Shown: positions 1 through 8,949 of the stretch, piece by piece
Layout of the letters: the number at the start of each line of letters is the position of its first letter
Numbering within the stretch: the stretch's first letter is position 1
NCBI GenBank assembly: GCA_016839365.1
Contig: JAEOUH010000029.1
Coordinates: 1-64,000, forward strand
Length of the DNA: 64,000 bases
DNA from: Candidatus Hermodarchaeota archaeon
GTDB lineage: Archaea; Asgardarchaeota; Hermodarchaeia; Hermodarchaeales; Hermodarchaeaceae
Direction of reading: 5' to 3'
The notes under the pieces: model-generated
Seen by the model: the letters and a program-made list of their open reading frames with translations, nothing else
Database searches by the model: none
Told to the model about the DNA's origin: nothing
Translations under genes and position numbers: made by a program

Positions 1-401
1 AGTCGCACCGCATCACCAACATGACCGAAGGTGAATTCATCAGCTCGGACGATAACTCCGAGATTCATTTTTCCTTTAGCTAGTCCGTGAGGTTCCTGAA
101 TGAAGCGGAGGTTCCAGGGGATCTGTTGGATGAATTCGCCATCGTGGACGACGATGGTGCGATGGGTCCATTTGGAGAACTTCTTTGCGACCTCGATGTT
201 TCCGATTAGGAAGGCAACTGGGTTTTGTTCCATGAAGACGTTTATACCACCAATATGATCAGGATGGTTGTGGGTGCAATAGACGATATCGCCTTTTCGA
301 TCGCCTGACCTTTTGTTTTGTGGATCGATAATCAGGGATGAATCCCGGTAGTCAAGAAGAAAGCCCGAGTTGCCGAGATATGTGATGGTCGGTTTTGCCA
401 T
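1..401 (-). CDS. Metallo-beta-lactamase-fold hydrolase, 3' end truncated by the window edge
   Basis: Reverse-strand reading from ATG at 399-401 gives MAKPTITYLGNSGFLLDYRDSSLIIDP...VYCTHNHPDHIGGINVF; HxHxDH metal-binding motif. Not in the ORF track because it runs off the edge. Confidence 0.8.
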   Translation of the reverse strand, partial: MAKPTITYLGNSGFLLDYRDSSLIIDPQNKRSGDRKGDIVYCTHNHPDHIGGINVFMEQNPVAFLIGNIEVAKKFSKWTHRTIVVHDGEFIQQIPWNLRFIQEPHGLAKGKMNLGVIVRADEFTFGHVGDAVR

Positions 402-471
402 TCAAGGATACCTCAAAGTGCACATATGAGCGGGTGGTGGTAATATAATCTTAGCTTTTATTTTGGGGGGA

Positions 472-1284
472 TTAGATTCGGACCCGGCATCCCTTTGTTT
501 TCAATCCTGAAATCCAATCTTTTACCGCTGGTGAATGTATTTCGAATTGATTATATTCGAGTCTGAGAACCTTGAGTGAGTTTATTTGCGTCAGAGTTGA
601 AGGGAGGGTTGTGAGTCGATTAGAATGCAGGGAGAGTAGTTCTAAGTTAACGAGTTGTCCGAGGGTGTCTGGAAGCGTGGTGAGAGAGTTTTCATGAAGA
701 ACAAGTCGTTTTAATTTGGTTAGCTTTCCTATAGAATCGGGGATGGATGAGAGGTGATTGATGGAAGCGATGAAATCCCATAAATTTGTAAGGTTTCCGA
801 TGATATCCGGTAAGGATTCTAAATGGATGTTGAGCAGCCCGAGTCGTTCAAGCGATTGAAGATTTCCAATGCTTTTGGGAAGTGAAGGAGTGAAATTCCG
901 GGAGAGGTCGAAGCGTCGTAGTTGCGAGAGTTCACCGATAGTTTCTGGGAGTTGTGTGATTTGGTTGTTAAAGACATCAAGGTTTTGTAGATTCGTGAGT
1001 TGGCCAATAGTGTGTGGCAGGGTAGTGAGTTTGTTATCCCGAAGGTATAATCGTTCAAGTTGGGTGAGCTCTTGTATGCCTTCTGGGATAATAGTGAGTT
1101 GCTTGTTGTGAAGGCTAAGCCCTGTAACGTGCTGGTTAGCGTGAACAAACCCTGTTCTGTAGAAGGCGATGCCACCAGGAGGAATCGGCTCTCCAATAAC
1201 TTCCTCCAAATCATGGAGGACAGCAGCTTCGGAGACCTTGAGTTGAATCCCCTGATATGTAGTGGTGGCGTTTTTGTATGCCAT
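472..1284 (-). CDS. Leucine-rich repeat protein (about 8 LRRs of ~23 aa, Shoc2-like consensus)
   Basis: Repeated LxxLPxxIGxLxxLxxLxLxxNxL units across the protein. Confidence 0.9.
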   Translation of the reverse strand: MAYKNATTTYQGIQLKVSEAAVLHDLEEVIGEPIPPGGIAFYRTGFVHANQHVTGLSLHNKQLTIIPEGIQELTQLERLYLRDNKLTTLPHTIGQLTNLQNLDVFNNQITQLPETIGELSQLRRFDLSRNFTPSLPKSIGNLQSLERLGLLNIHLESLPDIIGNLTNLWDFIASINHLSSIPDSIGKLTKLKRLVLHENSLTTLPDTLGQLVNLELLSLHSNRLTTLPSTLTQINSLKVLRLEYNQFEIHSPAVKDWISGLKTKGCRVRI

Positions 1285-1287
1285 TCT

Positions 1288-2007
1288 TTAGCTCTCCCCC
1301 TCCTGTCGGGGGTATTGGCGGATCCGTGGAAGGAACCTGCCAGTACGGTTCATGTAGTCACGGTATTGGTCGCCAAATTCGGTAAGGAGCATTTGTTCCT
1401 CTTGTTTGGAAATGGGGTAAAGCAAAAAGCAGACTAAGAGCCCAAAAATGGTGATAAAGAGGTTAGCAGTGAGGAGTACGGTTCCGAGAATGAATAAGAT
1501 GAAGACCGTATACATCGGATGGCGTATACGGGCATATGGGCCTGTATTGATCAGCTGATGTTGGTCTTGGATTTCGAGTTCAGGCGAATAACTACGACCC
1601 AACGTTCGGTGGGTCCAAATGAGGAGGGGGATGGCAACAGCACAGGGTATGACTCCAAACCATCGCAGGAATGAGGGAATGGGGAGAGGAAACCACGGGA
1701 ACCAAGGCGTAACGAACAGGTAGAGAAGATATGCAATCAACATACCTAGGATGCTAATAGCGATCGCGGTATGCGCCACTGAACGGATGGGTTTCGTCTT
1801 GGGTGGCCGATCACTTTGCTCGCGTTTTGCCTTCGCAGCTTTGCGACGATAATAAATCCTGGCAAAGCCGAATACAGCGTACATGAGCACAAAGACAAGG
1901 ATAAACACCAGTTCTTCTGTCACATTCAGCACCACCGATTTGTATACGGTTGAAGTATTTGTATTTGATGATATTTGCCTCTTACTCGTTCTGGGTGCGG
2001 AAAGCAT
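1288..2007 (-). CDS. Isoprenylcysteine carboxyl methyltransferase (ICMT)/PEMT-like membrane methyltransferase
   Basis: Multiple TM segments plus GPYARIRHPMYT...EEQMLLTEFGDQYRDYMNRTGRFLP signature. Confidence 0.8.
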   Translation of the reverse strand: MLSAPRTSKRQISSNTNTSTVYKSVVLNVTEELVFILVFVLMYAVFGFARIYYRRKAAKAKREQSDRPPKTKPIRSVAHTAIAISILGMLIAYLLYLFVTPWFPWFPLPIPSFLRWFGVIPCAVAIPLLIWTHRTLGRSYSPELEIQDQHQLINTGPYARIRHPMYTVFILFILGTVLLTANLFITIFGLLVCFLLYPISKQEEQMLLTEFGDQYRDYMNRTGRFLPRIRQYPRQEGES

Positions 2008-2090
2008 TCACGACTAAGTAGGTAATTCATAGCCGCTAACGTAAACGTAAAAACCAAGAGGATGGCGAATTCCACTATTGGTGTGAGATT

Positions 2091-2312
2091 ATGACCACTG
2101 ACTATCGATTTGACGCTCGACTGGACTTGGTCATGAGCCTTGTAGTCTTCTCAGGAGTCGGAATAGCGGTTATTTTACCAAGTATACTTATACTCTTGAG
2201 CACACTTAACGCGATTCCAAATCTGGATCAGTTAGTCATTGTCTGTCAAGTGGGAGGTTGCGTAATGATAGTGATTGGATTCAGCTATTTCATTTGCCGG
2301 AAAGAAATGTGA
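2091..2312 (+). CDS. Small two-TM membrane protein, hypothetical
   Basis: 73-aa ORF with two hydrophobic segments; free-standing, not shadowing another gene. Confidence 0.45.
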   Translation: MTTDYRFDARLDLVMSLVVFSGVGIAVILPSILILLSTLNAIPNLDQLVIVCQVGGCVMIVIGFSYFICRKEM

Positions 2313-2376
2313 ACCAATCGCTTCCCAGCTTCAAGACCGGAAGAGGTAGGAGAGGAAATTTTGAGTTATTTTAGGT

Positions 2377-2739
2377 TTAAGCGTCTTCATCTGGAGCAAT
2401 GGCACCGCCAATTAGTACGAGGAGTCCAGGTAGCACTCCAGTAAAGATGAGGGCAACGATTCCTGTCATAATGAGTTTCTCTTTGTATTCAGTGGGTGTA
2501 TAACGCCAGCGGAACCAGTAGGTCCCAAATATGAGACCCAGGATGCCCAACACCAAAAGGGGTATTCCTGGGAAAGCGACCCAGACCCAGTCTAGCGGAG
2601 TGCTAATCCCCCCCAGCAAGAGCCCAATGGCAGTACTAATGCTACTCCCAAGACCAACAAGCAGCAATAGAATAGCAAGGATTAACTGAAAAATAGCCCC
2701 CAGCATAATAAGCGTCGTAGTTGTCGATTCGTCCGACAT
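2377..2739 (-). CDS. Membrane protein, hypothetical (paralog of 18050..18550)
   Basis: Four hydrophobic segments; shares GLIFGxxWxxWR...PGLLVLIxGAxxP with the ORF at 18050..18550. Confidence 0.65.
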   Translation of the reverse strand: MSDESTTTTLIMLGAIFQLILAILLLLVGLGSSISTAIGLLLGGISTPLDWVWVAFPGIPLLVLGILGLIFGTYWFRWRYTPTEYKEKLIMTGIVALIFTGVLPGLLVLIGGAIAPDEDA

Positions 2740-2835
2740 AAGAAAATAAACCTCCGAACAGGTTCAGGTATTGCGACTGTGCTCTTGTGGAACTAAAAAG
2801 CCTTTTTCAACTCACTGAACGGACTGCAAAATCTC

Positions 2836-3897
2836 TTAGAAATCGTAAAGGCGTTTCCCGTTTTTCCAGTATAAATCCTTCAATACGCGATTGGGGAGAT
2901 TCAGCCCATTGATGAAAGTGCCACCAATGGATTCAGTATCCCTATCGGGGAACGGAAGTGGAGTTTCATGCTCGTTAGTTTCCCACAGGATCCGCTGTGC
3001 GAGTAATCTGGCCTTATAGGGCGACATCGACGGAGAGGTTGCCTGCCTCGATGAAGTATTCAAGGTGCCATCAGTTCCAAAGAGGATTCTTTTCGAAAAG
3101 TGGATGAGAAAATCGCGCGCAGCATCTGGATCTTTACTGAGTTCTCGGGCCATCCACCGTGAGGAGGCGGTATCAACGACGATATTATCATATTTCTCAA
3201 ACCATTCAGCTAGCCGGGGTAGGCGATGGATCTCAGGCTGAGCTGCAAAATGAGCTAGCTGAAATTGCAAATCAGGAAAACTTTGAATCAGAGCTTCTAA
3301 TTCGTCAAGATGTTCTTCCTTGGTTCCGTAAATCTCTGCATTCGAGTATGTGGACGCATAGTAAGTATCTGGGTCTGACATATGCAAGAGTAGCGGAAAT
3401 CCATTCGAGACTAATTGCTCGAATATGGGTTTATAACGTCGGTCAGTGAGTTGAAACACCCCTTCGTAATTCTTAAAATAGTTCCGCCAACCAGGAGCAG
3501 CCCACATTTTTGCTAGCGAGAACCCCTCTTCCCGCATCGTTTCGATTTCGGATAGCACAACCTCGATTTGGGACCCGATGACATATTGAGTGGATAGGTA
3601 CTTCGCGAACACGAATGTATGTGGAAATTCTTGTTCAGTGTAATCACGGATTTCAGAACTGTGGGCTATCACTAATTCGGATTTGACACCCAGTTCTCTC
3701 TGTTCGTCGATATTTTGACGAAGATTTGTAGTTTCCCAAACATGGGTATGCGCGTCGAAAATCGGGCCAGTGTATTTCCAGGTTTGGTTATGCAAGTGTA
3801 AAATCGCCAAGGAACAGTTCGGGCTGGATGGAAAAGTCTGTTGGCTTGTTCTAATCCTTGAGTTTAGGCGTGATTTCTCGTGATTCCAAGCACTCAA
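2836..3897 (-). CDS. Amidohydrolase-2 family TIM-barrel metal-dependent hydrolase; true start probably downstream of the annotated TTG
   Basis: [10 protein letters not shown]-terminal metal motif, [38 protein letters not shown]. Confidence 0.75.
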   Translation of the reverse strand: MSAWNHEKSRLNSRIRTSQQTFPSSPNCSLAILHLHNQTWKYTGPIFDAHTHVWETTNLRQNIDEQRELGVKSELVIAHSSEIRDYTEQEFPHTFVFAKYLSTQYVIGSQIEVVLSEIETMREEGFSLAKMWAAPGWRNYFKNYEGVFQLTDRRYKPIFEQLVSNGFPLLLHMSDPDTYYASTYSNAEIYGTKEEHLDELEALIQSFPDLQFQLAHFAAQPEIHRLPRLAEWFEKYDNIVVDTASSRWMARELSKDPDAARDFLIHFSKRILFGTDGTLNTSSRQATSPSMSPYKARLLAQRILWETNEHETPLPFPDRDTESIGGTFINGLNLPNRVLKDLYWKNGKRLYDF

Positions 3898-4105
3898 GAA
3901 TCTTTTCCCTAATTAGATCGCGAACCTCTCGGAATTTCGCCAACTTCTCCTCATCAGTGCCTTCAAATTCTGCAGGATCTTCAAAGGACCAATCAAGACG
4001 GCTCCCCGACGGGGATTCAATGTAATTAAACAGATACCACTCATATACCTCAGATAACAGGCCAAATACTTTAGGTGTAGAATACTCTTTAATCGCCCCG
4101 TGAAT
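3851..4105 (-). pseudogene. Fragment resembling the C-terminus of LMW-phosphatase/ArsC-type arsenate reductase; no ATG/GTG/TTG start
   Basis: Open frame between stops reads [15 protein letters not shown]...[52 protein letters not shown]; DWxFxDPA...GTxEEKLxxFRxVRDxIxxxI resembles ArsC C-termini. Confidence 0.4.
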
Positions 4106-4412
4106 CTAGAGCCAATGGTTCGAACATTAGGACATAAGAAGGTTCAAGGCTTTTCGGAGAGTGCTCAACGCCTTTAGGAATGACCGTCATCTTACCTTCG
4201 GTTAATTCAATATCAGACTGTCCCTTGACCCGGATGAGTATCCGCCCTTTTAGCACGAAGAAGAGCTCATCAGCGTTTGAATGCTTGTGCATGGGGAACT
4301 CGCCATCGAACAAAGCGAGTCGGACCACTTGGTCATTGACCCGGGCGATTTCCTTCGGAGCCCAGGGCTGTTGCATCTGACGGACCTGCTCCCAAATATC
4401 GATGATAGCCAT
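4089..4412 (-). CDS. Cupin-domain protein
   Basis: [20 protein letters not shown]...[14 protein letters not shown] typical cupin motifs. Confidence 0.9.
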   Translation of the reverse strand: MAIIDIWEQVRQMQQPWAPKEIARVNDQVVRLALFDGEFPMHKHSNADELFFVLKGRILIRVKGQSDIELTEGKMTVIPKGVEHSPKSLEPSYVLMFEPLALDSRGD

Positions 4413-4460
4413 AGAGGCACCTCCTCAAAAGACTAATACAGACTGTGTGGAGTCCATCGT

Positions 4461-4895
4461 TTATGTTCTCTTCGGTTCTGGGCGACTACAAAACGTGATA
4501 AAAGCACCCAATCCACCCAGAATGATGCTGATGAACTGAATTGTCATAAAAGCCCCCCATAATGCGACAACCCCTCCATAAGGCCAGCCTTTTTCAAAAT
4601 AAATCATGACACTACCGCTGTACATCATAATCAATCCGAACACCAAGATGGCATCCAAGATGATGTAATTCCAGATTTGGAACCCCATCCAAGGAGGGAT
4701 AGAGGGAATAAAGACAGTTAGTTGCAGATAGATGGCGTTTCCAATATTCACAGTGGCAAGCAGAGCACCAAAGATGATAAGGGCAAAGGAAAGATAGATT
4801 GAAGTAGAGCGAGAGGTTGAATCGAGGGAAACCGCAGTTGTGGGAACTGATGGTAATTCATTAGAAAAGGGGTTTCCTTTTTTTATTCTCGACAA
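4461..4895 (-). CDS. Four-TM membrane protein, hypothetical
   Basis: Hydrophobic segments; coding frame between annotated genes. Confidence 0.55.
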   Translation of the reverse strand: MSRIKKGNPFSNELPSVPTTAVSLDSTSRSTSIYLSFALIIFGALLATVNIGNAIYLQLTVFIPSIPPWMGFQIWNYIILDAILVFGLIMMYSGSVMIYFEKGWPYGGVVALWGAFMTIQFISIILGGLGAFITFCSRPEPKRT

Positions 4896-5062
4896 CGGCT
4901 ATTCACCTCGAGATAGAGCCACTATTGTGAACTTAAATCATCGCTTCCCTGCAATCAAAGATGCAATATATAATCGGACAATTCCGAACCAAAGTGTTCT
5001 GAAAAAGAGCGTAGATTCGAGATTTTGTGACTGATTTTTAACTTGTCATTAACCGAGAATAT

Positions 5063-6028
5063 TTGTCAGATTATGAGAGAAGAAGTCGTGAGTGGTTTGA
5101 TGTGCGCTCACAAATATTAGACCAAAATACACAGCTGTCCTTTTCCGTTTTTATCTTCATCTTAATTACCTCTTTACTGATCGTTAATAGCGAACCGAAA
5201 ATTGCCATATCTGCTCAAGATTCCACAGAGTTGTCAGATGTGAAAGTTGCAATTTATAATGGTGGCCACTCGAATGAGAATTTGGCCAGCCGCACAGCCC
5301 TCATTAGCATGTTTGAGTGGCTTAACGCAGATATTACGCTAATTTCACCCGAAGAAATGCTGAACGGCGCCCTTAGCGGGCACTCCATGCTTGTAATGCC
5401 AGGAATCTCTCCATACACCTTACGCGATGAAATGACTAATATTGGATATGATATTATCCGGAATTTCATCGCAAGTGGTGGCGCATATATCGGAATATAC
5501 GGTGGGACATTTTTTGAATGGACTCGTTTTCCCCTCTTCGATGTTGAGTTACAAAGCTATCTCTCGGATCTTCCCTTCGGAAAGAGTCTCGTAACAATAA
5601 ACCTTCATAAAAATGCAACAGGTCCCAATCTTGATGATCTTCAAGACTCATACTCAACACTAAGTTGGACGGGCAGTTATTTTGATGCCCCTGACATGTC
5701 TCACGTCACTACTATTGCCAGTTATGCACAAAATGGACGCCCGTGCATGGTCACCTTCACCTATGGCATGGGAGCTGTATTTCTGTCTAGCCCACATCCA
5801 GAAATTGAAGAAGGAGACAGCCGTGATTTTACAACCTTCCAAGATGAGCTCAATGACCCAGATTCCGAATGGGAATTAATGCAAGTAATCGCTAGTTGGC
5901 TTCTAGCTATTTCAGGAGTTATGCCCATAAACCCGATTCCTGTTATCATAGTCTCATTAGCTGTTGTGGTCTTTGGAGTTATCGCAATTGCCCTTATTGT
6001 GATTTATCGAAAATCACATATTAAATAA
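5063..6028 (+). CDS. Secreted/membrane-anchored GATase1-like (biotin-protein-ligase N-terminal-like) domain protein lacking the nucleophile Cys
   Basis: N-terminal hydrophobic segment, VKVAIYNGGHSNE...YIGIYGGTFF...SSPHPEIEEGDSRD, C-terminal TM; TTG start in the ORF call. Confidence 0.7.
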   Translation: MSDYERRSREWFDVRSQILDQNTQLSFSVFIFILITSLLIVNSEPKIAISAQDSTELSDVKVAIYNGGHSNENLASRTALISMFEWLNADITLISPEEMLNGALSGHSMLVMPGISPYTLRDEMTNIGYDIIRNFIASGGAYIGIYGGTFFEWTRFPLFDVELQSYLSDLPFGKSLVTINLHKNATGPNLDDLQDSYSTLSWTGSYFDAPDMSHVTTIASYAQNGRPCMVTFTYGMGAVFLSSPHPEIEEGDSRDFTTFQDELNDPDSEWELMQVIASWLLAISGVMPINPIPVIIVSLAVVVFGVIAIALIVIYRKSHIK

Positions 6029-6242
6029 ATTGAACAATGCTCTGCTTTCAAATTACCCAAGGAAAGGATAAGAAATTATAGCCTCTCAGATTTATTGAAC
6101 TATATTGTGCGGAAAAACGCTCTAAAATTTCAAAACCCGCGAGAAATCCTAACCAATCAGCTAACAAGCATATATTGACTAGAAAAGGCGAGTGCTCTCT
6201 CACTATCCTTCCAAACCTAATTTATAATTTAGGGAGACCAAA

Positions 6243-7160
6243 ATGATTAGAGTCAATAGAAAACGAACTCTTGTTCAATGCACAACATTTCTGGTAATTA
6301 GTCTATTTTTTCTGAGTAGCTTTTTACCAATCACACAAATTTCAATAGCAGCCCAAACAGGAACCGATTTAGCAGAAATCCGAGTAGGCATCTATAATGG
6401 AGAACCGGTGCAGAGCGGGTCAGCAACGGCTTTAACCCACATGTTCGAGTGGATGGGATCCACGGTTGTTTCGATTGATGCAGAAGCGATTCGCAACGGA
6501 ACCTTAGATAGTCTTGATTTAGTTGTCTTTGGAGGTGGCTCTCCAAACAATTTCGCATTAGATATTGGTAATGTTGGTATTGAACAACTAAAACAATTTG
6601 TAGCCTGCGGAGGCTCTTACTTCGGTATTTGTGGAGGTGGCATGTTCGCCTCAGATTATCTTGAACTTTGTGTCGGGAGCTGGAGTGCTCATATTCCCGG
6701 AATGGCGGGAGGAGCCTATTTAGCAGAGCTTTCCGTAAATCGTGCTTCAACTGGACCTGACTTGTCAAATGAACCTGAATCGTACTACGTTTATTTCTCC
6801 GATTCCATTTTCTTTGCCCCTGCTAATCCAGTTACAATCATTCGCATCATGTCGTATCCTTCAAATGATGAGGCAGCAATGTTTGTTTCGCGGTATGGAT
6901 CTGGAACTTTGTTTGCGAGTGGTCCCCATGCGGAATACGAAGAGGGTAGTAATCGTGATGGCCTCACGACATATGACTTTCTAAATGATCCTGATTCCGA
7001 ATGGGATATCTTAGAAAAAGTTACTCAATGGTTAATCGACGAATCAGGTACAACAAGTAACCCAGATCCTTTTGCAGGTGTTGGGGCAATCATCCTAGGC
7101 GTGAGTTTGTTAATACTAATCGTGGTATTCAGTGTTGCCTTTTACTTCAAGCGAAAGTAA
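6243..7160 (+). CDS. Secreted/membrane-anchored GATase1-like (BPL_N-like) domain protein with nucleophile Cys
   Basis: Signal-like N-terminus, IRVGIYNGEPV...YFGICGGGMF...SGPHAEYEEGSNRD, C-terminal TM; paralog of 5063..6028. Confidence 0.75.
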   Translation: MIRVNRKRTLVQCTTFLVISLFFLSSFLPITQISIAAQTGTDLAEIRVGIYNGEPVQSGSATALTHMFEWMGSTVVSIDAEAIRNGTLDSLDLVVFGGGSPNNFALDIGNVGIEQLKQFVACGGSYFGICGGGMFASDYLELCVGSWSAHIPGMAGGAYLAELSVNRASTGPDLSNEPESYYVYFSDSIFFAPANPVTIIRIMSYPSNDEAAMFVSRYGSGTLFASGPHAEYEEGSNRDGLTTYDFLNDPDSEWDILEKVTQWLIDESGTTSNPDPFAGVGAIILGVSLLILIVVFSVAFYFKRK

Positions 7161-7181
7161 CTACTGCCAAGATATTACATG

Positions 7182-7238
7182 AAATCACAGCGAGTAGCAT
7201 AACATGACAAATGCTGTTAGTGCTACTCTTTGTGATTT
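7182..7238. terminator. Imperfect inverted repeat between convergent genes, possible bidirectional terminator
   Basis: aaatcacagcgagtagca (7182-7199) pairs with tgctactctttgtgattt (7221-7238): 16 Watson-Crick pairs, one G-T, one mismatch. Confidence 0.5.
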
Positions 7239-7331
7239 TCCGTAAAAATAAGGTATACTGATTGATTTTAAATTTTCAAAGTCGAGTGTAATTATTTGGC
7301 AGATTTGCCGACTTGTTTTGAAATTTCAGCC

Positions 7332-8150
7332 CTAATCTGGTCCTTTATAGTATTGGATGAGATTGGATTTCTTGAGATAGGGAATGAGGATTAATCCGAC
7401 AACAACCACAATTGCAACTATGATAGCAGAGTACAAGATGATGGGAATGGCGAACCATTTCACGCCGATACCGGCTCCCGCCCAGAGAATAACCAGGGCA
7501 AAACCGTAATCCCGTCGAAGATAAATCATAAGCAAGGTGAGGATGAGGGCAACGAAGAGCATGGCTGCAGTGGCTAAGTGCTGGGTTTCTGCTGGGATGG
7601 CAGGCACCAGAATGTTGATGGAAGAGGCGACTGCAGCGATGGTTGCTACAGAGATCCAGCCGAGATAGACACTGAAGTGTAGGTGGACGGCGAGTTTCTC
7701 ATTACGTGGAACTGATGAAATTCCAACACCTAATCGCAGATATGCAAAGAGTAACATTAGAAAGACAAAGAGAAGAAGAACTAGAGAAACTAAGAAGAAA
7801 GGTGGATTAGCGACCATCCCTGCGTAGGAGTAGTGGAAAACGAAGATCCAGACCATATTTGCTAGACCTGCGAGGAAATAGAAGAAGCCAATCTTACCTA
7901 GATAACCTTCATTTCGTTGGCTTTTTCGGGCTTGGTAAATCATGAAGATAATCGCTTGGATATAAATGATGAACCATATGGAAAAGACGTAACCGGCTGG
8001 TGTAAAGAAGTTCGGATAGGCATCAGAGACCGCCCCCGTATTTACGCCAAAGAGGGGAAGTGCGTTTGCCAGAATGTTGACGATGATCACTGAGATAACG
8101 GTGATGATATTCAGGACCTGAAAAAGGAGATAGGATTTTTTCTCGGTCAT
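7332..8150 (-). CDS. TspO/MBR-related (tryptophan-rich sensory protein-like) membrane protein
   Basis: Polytopic; NFFTPAGYVFSIWFIIY and later WAGAGIGVKW pattern. Confidence 0.65.
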   Translation of the reverse strand: MTEKKSYLLFQVLNIITVISVIIVNILANALPLFGVNTGAVSDAYPNFFTPAGYVFSIWFIIYIQAIIFMIYQARKSQRNEGYLGKIGFFYFLAGLANMVWIFVFHYSYAGMVANPPFFLVSLVLLLFVFLMLLFAYLRLGVGISSVPRNEKLAVHLHFSVYLGWISVATIAAVASSINILVPAIPAETQHLATAAMLFVALILTLLMIYLRRDYGFALVILWAGAGIGVKWFAIPIILYSAIIVAIVVVVGLILIPYLKKSNLIQYYKGPD

Positions 8151-8261
8151 ACAGTGCGCTGCAACGTATGACCTTAAAATTGTCTAGGTTTTGCCTATTT
8201 TTTGTGAAGAACCTTTTTGCCAAGTTCCAGATTGTGTAATATCAATCGATTGGTGATCTCG

Positions 8262-8944
8262 ATGGTTGACTTGATGGGATATTTAGAACAAGCGCTCAAA
8301 GACGTTGAACTGTACCAGGAGCAGCTGTTAGTATCGGATGAGGAAATGCGTGTAGGATTAGAAATCAGTGACACAGAAGAGACGGCTACTCTTATTCTGA
8401 AAGAGAAGCCGGAGATTCTCGCGGGACTGCAGAACTGCGATGTCAAATTCACATTTTCCAATAAAACCTTACAACAGGTTGCCAAATATGAAAAAGATGG
8501 GTTTGCACTTGCTACAAGAGCAACGATGAGCGACCCATTAACTACGAATTTCTCAATCGTGAGAAAGTTCTACAATCAATTGAGACCATTAAGCGCCTCG
8601 GAACCGATTTCTTTTTGCCCGGAAAAATCAAGATTCGAGAGATTCGCCACGAGTTGGCAGGGGAAGCGTAGGGGGCTTCACCCATTCCCCTTGCGTATTG
8701 GGAGGGCCTTCGATCTGCCTGGTATTTCATTGACGCGAGCCAAGTAATCAATGAAGCCGGAGAGATGAATCCATATTCCCAGTTATTCATTGTCATAAGC
8801 GGAAAAGGAAAAGCAATTATCGCTGATGAAGAGCTTGATCTCCAGTCTAGGAGAGCGTTTTATATTCCTCCGAATGCTGTCCATCAACTCCGAGCCGAAG
8901 AGCTAGTAGAGCTTATTTGGCTGGCTTGGGACGCACCAATATGA
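8262..8944 (+). pseudogene. SCP2-like + cupin two-domain protein disrupted by a frameshift near 8525 and an in-frame TAG at 8669-8671
   Basis: Frame 1: MVDLMGYLEQALKDVE...KYEKDGFALATRAT; the -1 frame continues DERPINYEFLNREKVLQSIETIKRLGTDFFLPGKIKIREIRHELAGEA*GASPIPLAYWEGLRSAWYFIDASQVINEAGEMNPYSQLFIVISGKGKAIIADEE...FYIPPNAVHQLRAEE...LAWDAPI* ending at 8944. Confidence 0.6.
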
Positions 8945-8949
8945 ATATG

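Noticed and set aside
819-1437. ORFs 819..1214 (-), 869..1111 (+), 1060..1437 (+)
   Set aside because: Shadow ORFs over the LRR gene; no motif, and the LRR frame clearly has coding signal.
6331-6768. 145-aa minus-strand ORF
   Set aside because: Lies antisense to the GATase1-like gene 6243..7160, with no recognisable domain.
8669-8671. TAG read as pyrrolysine
   Set aside because: A frameshift also disrupts the same gene and TAG ends other genes in the window (e.g. 11758, 57061), so decay or error is simpler; no pyl genes seen here.
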